From UBA9732 sp963599445 (lineage in GTDB: Bacteria > Spirochaetota > Spirochaetia > Sphaerochaetales > Sphaerochaetaceae): a stretch of 64,000 nt of DNA. Location of the stretch: NCBI GenBank assembly GCA_963599445.1, contig CAVBWZ010000011.1, forward strand, positions 1 through 64,000. Direction: 5' to 3'. The notes under the pieces are model-generated. The model did not search any database. It was given only the letters and a program-made list of their open reading frames with translations, and was not told the origin of the DNA. The translations under genes and the position numbers were made by a program. Of this stretch, positions 60,362-64,000 are shown piece by piece. Numbering within the stretch: the first letter of the stretch is position 1; the number at the start of each line of letters is the position of its first letter.

Positions 60362-60901
60362 TTATTTCTTACCAGACTTTCCGCTCTTGGAGCGAACATG
60401 TTCGGTATCGTACTTGATACCCTTGCCCTTGTAAGGCTCAGGCTTTCTAAGACTACGGATATCTGCAGCGGTCTGGCCGACAAGCTGCTTGTCTATTCCG
60501 GAGATGTTGATCTTGTTTGGAGTCTCAAGCGCAATCTTCACACCTTCTGGAATGACGTATTCGATATCGTTCGAATAACCAAGTGAGAGGACAAGGTTCT
60601 TCTGCTGAAGCTCAGCCTTGTAACCAACACCTACGATGACCAAATTCTTCTGGTATCCTTCGGAAACACCTACAACCATGTTGTGGATGAGCTGTCTTGT
60701 AAGACCATGGGCGGCCTTCGTCGACTTCTCTTCGTTCTCTCTTGTAACAACAATCTGAGTCTCACCAATCTCTACATGGATTGCTGGCATGATTGTCTGA
60801 GACAGTTTTCCCTTTGGACCTTCAACGGTAATAACTCCGTCTTTGATGGAAGCCTTGACCGTCTTAGGCATATCAATTGGTAATCTACCTATACGAGACA
60901 T
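60362..60901 (-). CDS. rplF: 50S ribosomal protein L6
   Basis: A 179-residue L6 with two similar halves: MSRIGRLPIDMPKTVKASI at the start and GIDKQLVGQTAADIRSLRKP followed by YKGKGIKYDTEHVRSKSGK at the end. It lies near the sarcin-ricin loop. Confidence 0.97.
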   Translation of the reverse strand: MSRIGRLPIDMPKTVKASIKDGVITVEGPKGKLSQTIMPAIHVEIGETQIVVTRENEEKSTKAAHGLTRQLIHNMVVGVSEGYQKNLVIVGVGYKAELQQKNLVLSLGYSNDIEYVIPEGVKIALETPNKINISGIDKQLVGQTAADIRSLRKPEPYKGKGIKYDTEHVRSKSGKSGKK

Positions 60902-60913
60902 AGTTAACCACCT

Positions 60914-61312
60914 TTACCAAATCGAGCAGATCAGCTCTCCGCCGACCAACTGCTCAGATGCCTTCTTGCCGGTGATGACACCGCAGGAAGTCGAAACGAT
61001 GACAATGCCGTAGCCGTTGTAAACACGTGGCATCTCTCTGTATCCGGAGTACACGCGGCGACCAGGAGTGGAGATTCTCTTGATACCGTGGATGACTGGG
61101 CTCTGCTCGTCATCGTACTTGAGGAATACGCGGAGGTATGTGGCACCGTCCTTGGTGACCTTCTTGAAATTCTTTATATAGCCCTCGTTCTTCATGATCT
61201 TGATGATCTGGAGCTTGAGCTTTGAATTGGAAACGTCCACTTTTTCATGCTTAGCCATGCTAGCATTTCTGACTTTTGTCAGCATATCAGCAACAGGATC
61301 ACTTACTGCCAT
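60914..61312 (-). CDS. rpsH: 30S ribosomal protein S8
   Basis: A 132-residue S8: MAVSDPVADMLTKVRNASMA, RISTPGRRVYSGYREMPRVY and GIVIVSTSCGVITGKKASEQ. It binds helix 21 of 16S rRNA and in many bacteria also its own operon mRNA. Confidence 0.97.
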   Translation of the reverse strand: MAVSDPVADMLTKVRNASMAKHEKVDVSNSKLKLQIIKIMKNEGYIKNFKKVTKDGATYLRVFLKYDDEQSPVIHGIKRISTPGRRVYSGYREMPRVYNGYGIVIVSTSCGVITGKKASEQLVGGELICSIW

Positions 61313-61322
61313 TTCTGCACTC

Positions 61323-61508
61323 CTACCAACTGGATTTGGTTACGCCAGGGATCTGGCCTTCGCTGGCAAGTTTTCTGAAGCAATGTCTGCACATGTCAAA
61401 CTTGCGCATATATCCACGGGGTCTTCCGCAGATCCTGCAACGGTGAACAGTTCTTGTACTGAACTTTGGCTCTCTCTGCGCCTTGATTATCATTGACTTT
61501 TTTGCCAT
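61323..61508 (-). CDS. rpsN: 30S ribosomal protein S14, zinc (type Z) form
   Basis: A 61-residue S14 with Cys24, Cys27, Cys40 and Cys43 in HRCRICGRPRGYMRKFDMCR and a C-terminal GQIPGVTKSSW. The length and cysteines mark the short zinc-binding type. Confidence 0.97.
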   Translation of the reverse strand: MAKKSMIIKAQREPKFSTRTVHRCRICGRPRGYMRKFDMCRHCFRKLASEGQIPGVTKSSW

Positions 61509-61519
61509 ATCCTAACCCC

Positions 61520-62074
61520 TTATTTGCTGAACGGCATGCCAAGCTTCTTAAGCAGGGCAAAACCCTCTTCATCGGTCTTGGCCGTTGTTACGATTGCAAC
61601 GTTGAGGCCGCTGACACGGACGATCTTGTCATAATCGATCTCTGGGAAGATGATCTGCTCAGTGATTCCCAAGGCGTAGTTTCCATGGCCGTCGAATGCA
61701 TTTGGCTTTACACCCTTGAAGTCCTTGACACGAGGGAGTGCAATGCAGATGAGCCTTTCAAGGAAGAACCACATGTTGTCTCCTCTGAGTGTCACCATGG
61801 CTCCAATCTCCATTCCTTCACGGAGCTTGAAGTTTGCAATCGACTTTCTTGCCTTTGTCTTCACGACGTGCTGACCGGTGATCTGCTCGAGTTCCTTGAC
61901 AGTTGCATCCAAGTACTTCTTGTCCTGGATTGCATCGCCTACACCGGCGCTGACAACGATCTTCTCGAGTGCAGGTATCTGCATCTTTGAGGTGTACTGG
62001 AAATCCTTGTAAAGCTCAGGAGCCACTTCCTCAAGATATTTTCTCTTCAAGTTTGGTATGAACTTCTCTTCCAT
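61520..62074 (-). CDS. rplE: 50S ribosomal protein L5
   Basis: A 184-residue L5: IPALEKIVVSAGVGDAIQD, SIANFKLREGMEIGAMVTLR and FPEIDYDKIVRVSGLNVAIV. It binds 5S rRNA and the P-site tRNA. Its start overlaps the rplX stop by one base. Confidence 0.97.
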   Translation of the reverse strand: MEEKFIPNLKRKYLEEVAPELYKDFQYTSKMQIPALEKIVVSAGVGDAIQDKKYLDATVKELEQITGQHVVKTKARKSIANFKLREGMEIGAMVTLRGDNMWFFLERLICIALPRVKDFKGVKPNAFDGHGNYALGITEQIIFPEIDYDKIVRVSGLNVAIVTTAKTDEEGFALLKKLGMPFSK

Positions 62075-62382
62075 CAGACTACCTCTCCGGTCTTCTTGGC
62101 ATAACGGACCTTCTTTCCGTTGGCATCAATCTTGTAACCAACTCTGCTTGTGTCTCCGCTCTTGTTGATGACAAGGGCGACGTTTGACACATGGACAGGA
62201 GCTTCGATCTTGACGATTCCGCCCTGATCCTGCTGGTTCCTCTTCCTCATGGCCTTTGAAACCATGTTGGCGCCCTGGACGTAGACTCTCTCGTTCTCAG
62301 GGTCGACCTTGATGATCTTGCCGGTAACACCTTTGTCCTTACCGGCGATGATCTTGACTGTGTCGTTTTTCTTCAGTCTCAT
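62074..62382 (-). CDS. rplX: 50S ribosomal protein L24
   Basis: A 102-residue L24 with the KOW motif KNDTVKIIAGKDKGVTGKII and GGIVKIEAPVHVSNVALV. It begins 50S assembly. It follows rplN by 10 bases. Confidence 0.97.
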   Translation of the reverse strand: MRLKKNDTVKIIAGKDKGVTGKIIKVDPENERVYVQGANMVSKAMRKRNQQDQGGIVKIEAPVHVSNVALVINKSGDTSRVGYKIDANGKKVRYAKKTGEVV

Positions 62383-62392
62383 AACGGCTCTC

Positions 62393-62758
62393 CTACAACA
62401 CTTCCGGTGCGAGAGAAACGATCTTCATGTATCCGTCTCTCAATTCACGAGCGACAGGCCCAAAGATACGCTTTCCGCGTGGGTTATTGTTGGCATCAAT
62501 GACAACGCAAGCATTGTCATCGAACCTGATGTATGTACCGTCAGGTCTGCGGTATTCCTTCTTTGTCCTGACAATGACAGCCTTCAGAACGTCACCCTTC
62601 TTGATGGCGCCGTTTGGAAGTGCGTCCTTGACAGCAACAACGACTATGTCACCGACACCAGCCACGTATCTGTGGCTGCCGCCGAGAACTTTGATGACCT
62701 GGACAAGTCTGGCGCCGCTGTTGTCAGCAACGTTCATGTATGATTGCATCTGTACCAT
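62393..62758 (-). CDS. rplN: 50S ribosomal protein L14
   Basis: A 121-residue L14: MVQMQSYMNVADNSGARLVQ, GDIVVVAVKDALPNGAIKKG and RIFGPVARELRDGYMKIVSL. It lies at the subunit interface and is the target of RsfS. Confidence 0.97.
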   Translation of the reverse strand: MVQMQSYMNVADNSGARLVQVIKVLGGSHRYVAGVGDIVVVAVKDALPNGAIKKGDVLKAVIVRTKKEYRRPDGTYIRFDDNACVVIDANNNPRGKRIFGPVARELRDGYMKIVSLAPEVL

Positions 62759-62769
62759 GACTTATCTCC

Positions 62770-63021
62770 TTACTTTGCTCTCTCGATGACCTGAGAGAGT
62801 CTCCAGCACTTATCCTTGCTGATGTGGCGGCACTCGACGACCTTGACGGTATCGCCAACATGGGCGTCGTTGTTCTCGTCGTGGGCCTTCAGCTTCTTGG
62901 AACTGGTGACGTACTTCTTATACAGCGGGTGCAGACTCCTGTTGTGGACAGTGACTACAATGGTCTTGTCCATCTTGTCGCTGGTAACCACGCCTACAAA
63001 ACTTTTCTTATTGGATTCCAT
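62770..63021 (-). CDS. rpsQ: 30S ribosomal protein S17
   Basis: An 83-residue S17: KKSFVGVVTSDKMDKTIVVT, HPLYKKYVTSSKKLKAHDE and VGDTVKVVECRHISKDKCWR. It binds the 5' domain of 16S rRNA. Confidence 0.97.
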   Translation of the reverse strand: MESNKKSFVGVVTSDKMDKTIVVTVHNRSLHPLYKKYVTSSKKLKAHDENNDAHVGDTVKVVECRHISKDKCWRLSQVIERAK

Positions 63022-63032
63022 AGTTCACCCTC

Positions 63033-63236
63033 TTACTTTGCCTTGCGGATGCCCAAAGCATACTCATGGATAATGGTATTCAGCCTTGCAATCTGTCTTC
63101 TGACGTTGCGAACCTGAAGAGGATTCTCGACATGGCCGAGAACCTTTTCCATTCTCATGTTCAAATAGCTCTTGTAAAGCTCATCACGCTTTGCTACGAG
63201 CTCGTTGTAGGACAGTTTATCAAATGAGTTCTTCAT
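63033..63236 (-). CDS. rpmC: 50S ribosomal protein L29
   Basis: A 67-residue L29: SYNELVAKRDELYKSYLNMR and NVRRQIARLNTIIHEYAL. Its start overlaps the rplP stop (ATGA). It is part of the tunnel-exit docking site. Confidence 0.97.
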   Translation of the reverse strand: MKNSFDKLSYNELVAKRDELYKSYLNMRMEKVLGHVENPLQVRNVRRQIARLNTIIHEYALGIRKAK

Positions 63237-63655
63237 GCTTCTTCAACCTTCCTTCTTGCGACGAACTTCGTCTTGATTGGGAGCTTGGATGCTGCGAGCT
63301 CAAGAGCCTCCCTTGCAAGGGACTCCTCGACCTCACCCATCTCAAACATGACTGCACCCTGCTTGACGACTGCGACCCAACCTTCAGGAGCACCCTTTCC
63401 GTTTCCCTGTCTGGTTCCAATCGGCTTTGCTGTGTAAGGCATATCAGGGTAGATTCTGATCCAGACCTTACCACCACGCTTGATGTGACGTGTCATAGCG
63501 ACACGGGCTGCCTCTATCTGGCGGTTGGTGATCCATCTTGGCTCAAGAGCAACAAGACCGTAGTCTCCAAAAGCGACGGTATTGCCACGATGTGCAACGC
63601 CATCCCTTGTTCCTCTCTGCTTCTTTCTAAACTTTACTCTTTTAGGACTAAGCAT
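63233..63655 (-). CDS. rplP: 50S ribosomal protein L16
   Basis: A 140-residue L16: MLSPKRVKFRKKQRGTRDG, VALEPRWITNRQIEAARVAM and MPYTAKPIGTRQGNGKGAPE. It is near the A site and is followed by rpmC with a 4-base overlap. Confidence 0.97.
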   Translation of the reverse strand: MLSPKRVKFRKKQRGTRDGVAHRGNTVAFGDYGLVALEPRWITNRQIEAARVAMTRHIKRGGKVWIRIYPDMPYTAKPIGTRQGNGKGAPEGWVAVVKQGAVMFEMGEVEESLAREALELAASKLPIKTKFVARRKVEEA

Positions 63656-63668
63656 TTCTGATTACCCC

Positions 63669-64000
63669 TTACCTTGTCTCTACGGCTTCGTCAACGACTG
63701 CCTCAGGAGCCTTCTTCACGAGAAGACCTGCATCGTCCTTCTTGACTCTGTCGTAGATTTCGCCGTTGAAGATCCAAACCTTGACGCCAATTGCACCAAA
63801 GGATGTGTTTGCAACAGCAAAACCATAGTCGATGTCACTTCTGAGGGTGTGGAGAGGGATTCTTCCTTCCTTCATCCACTCAGAACGTGAAATCTCAGCT
63901 CCACCGAGACGTCCGGAAACTCTGATCTTGATTCCCTGGACACCAGCTGCCATAGCCTTGGAGATGGCCATCTTCATGGCTCTCTTGTATGCCGTGCGGC
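63669..64000 (-). CDS. rpsC: 30S ribosomal protein S3, C-terminal part (cut by right edge)
   Basis: The in-window frame of 110 codons reads RTAYKRAMKMAISKAMAAG, then VQGIKIRVSGRLGGAEISRS, LHTLRSDIDYGFAVANTSF and IGVKVWIFNGEIYDRV, the C-terminal domain of S3. The KH domain and start are beyond the edge. The tail after the domain (KKDDAGLLVKKAPEAVVDEA) is short and acidic. The gene order rpsC-rplP-rpmC is standard. Confidence 0.97.
   Translation of the reverse strand, partial: RTAYKRAMKMAISKAMAAGVQGIKIRVSGRLGGAEISRSEWMKEGRIPLHTLRSDIDYGFAVANTSFGAIGVKVWIFNGEIYDRVKKDDAGLLVKKAPEAVVDEAVETR

Overview
The window looks like chromosomal DNA of a diderm, probably host-associated spirochaete (Spirochaetia, perhaps Sphaerochaetaceae or Treponemataceae relatives). 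This is inferred from the mix of many signal-peptide beta-barrel proteins and lipoproteins, an RNase Y/YmdB pair, TlyA, ArgR, an Rpn-type nuclease and the gene order of the S10-spc-alpha ribosomal operon. The species cannot be named from the sequence alone.

Layout. 1-6.5 kb is an AT-rich polysaccharide island: a GT2 gene cut by the left edge, three GT4 glycosyltransferases, a Wzx-type flippase and an EpsG-like polymerase. 6.5-8.3 kb holds the first of three related outer-membrane barrel proteins; it contains a G9 tract. 8.3-12.4 kb is accessory DNA: a decayed Fic gene, an AlbA_2/ATPase regulator with a phased repeat array upstream, and a DUF4143 ATPase with a 23-bp tandem repeat upstream. 12.4-20.7 kb carries PAP2 phosphatase, an unknown secreted protein, a polyprenyl-phosphate sugar transferase (initiator of polysaccharide assembly), an Omp85-like protein and two more barrel paralogues, one with a G8 tract. 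20.8-29.3 kb is housekeeping: rlmB, dnaJ, dnaK, grpE (with a cysteine cluster), a coiled-coil membrane protein, a HAD hydrolase and der. 29.4-31.4 kb has a GerMN protein and a DUF3990/HTH toxin-antitoxin-like pair. 31.5-43.0 kb has tlyA, ymdB, rny, groL, a DUF92 / polyprenol-kinase-like pair, DUF2207, lemA, pgi and argR. 43.2-53.5 kb has a nucleotide-sugar dehydratase, an Rpn nuclease and four secreted or surface proteins. 54.3-64.0 kb is the ribosomal operon from rplQ up to rpsC, which is cut by the right edge; rpmJ (37 codons) is included.

How it fits together. The sugar transferase, dehydratase, glycosyltransferases, flippase and polymerase can form a Wzx/Wzy-type surface polysaccharide pathway; the barrel paralogues may serve its surface attachment or export (inference). 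The poly-G tracts suggest that at least two of these barrels are phase variable.

The most unusual signal is a set of intergenic, strictly periodic, degenerate short arrays (9 or 10 bp units). Two arrays far apart, about 12.3 kb and 54.1 kb, share the same 9-bp CTAGA-type unit. They lie mainly at 3' ends of transcription units and are not explained by any known feature type I recognise.
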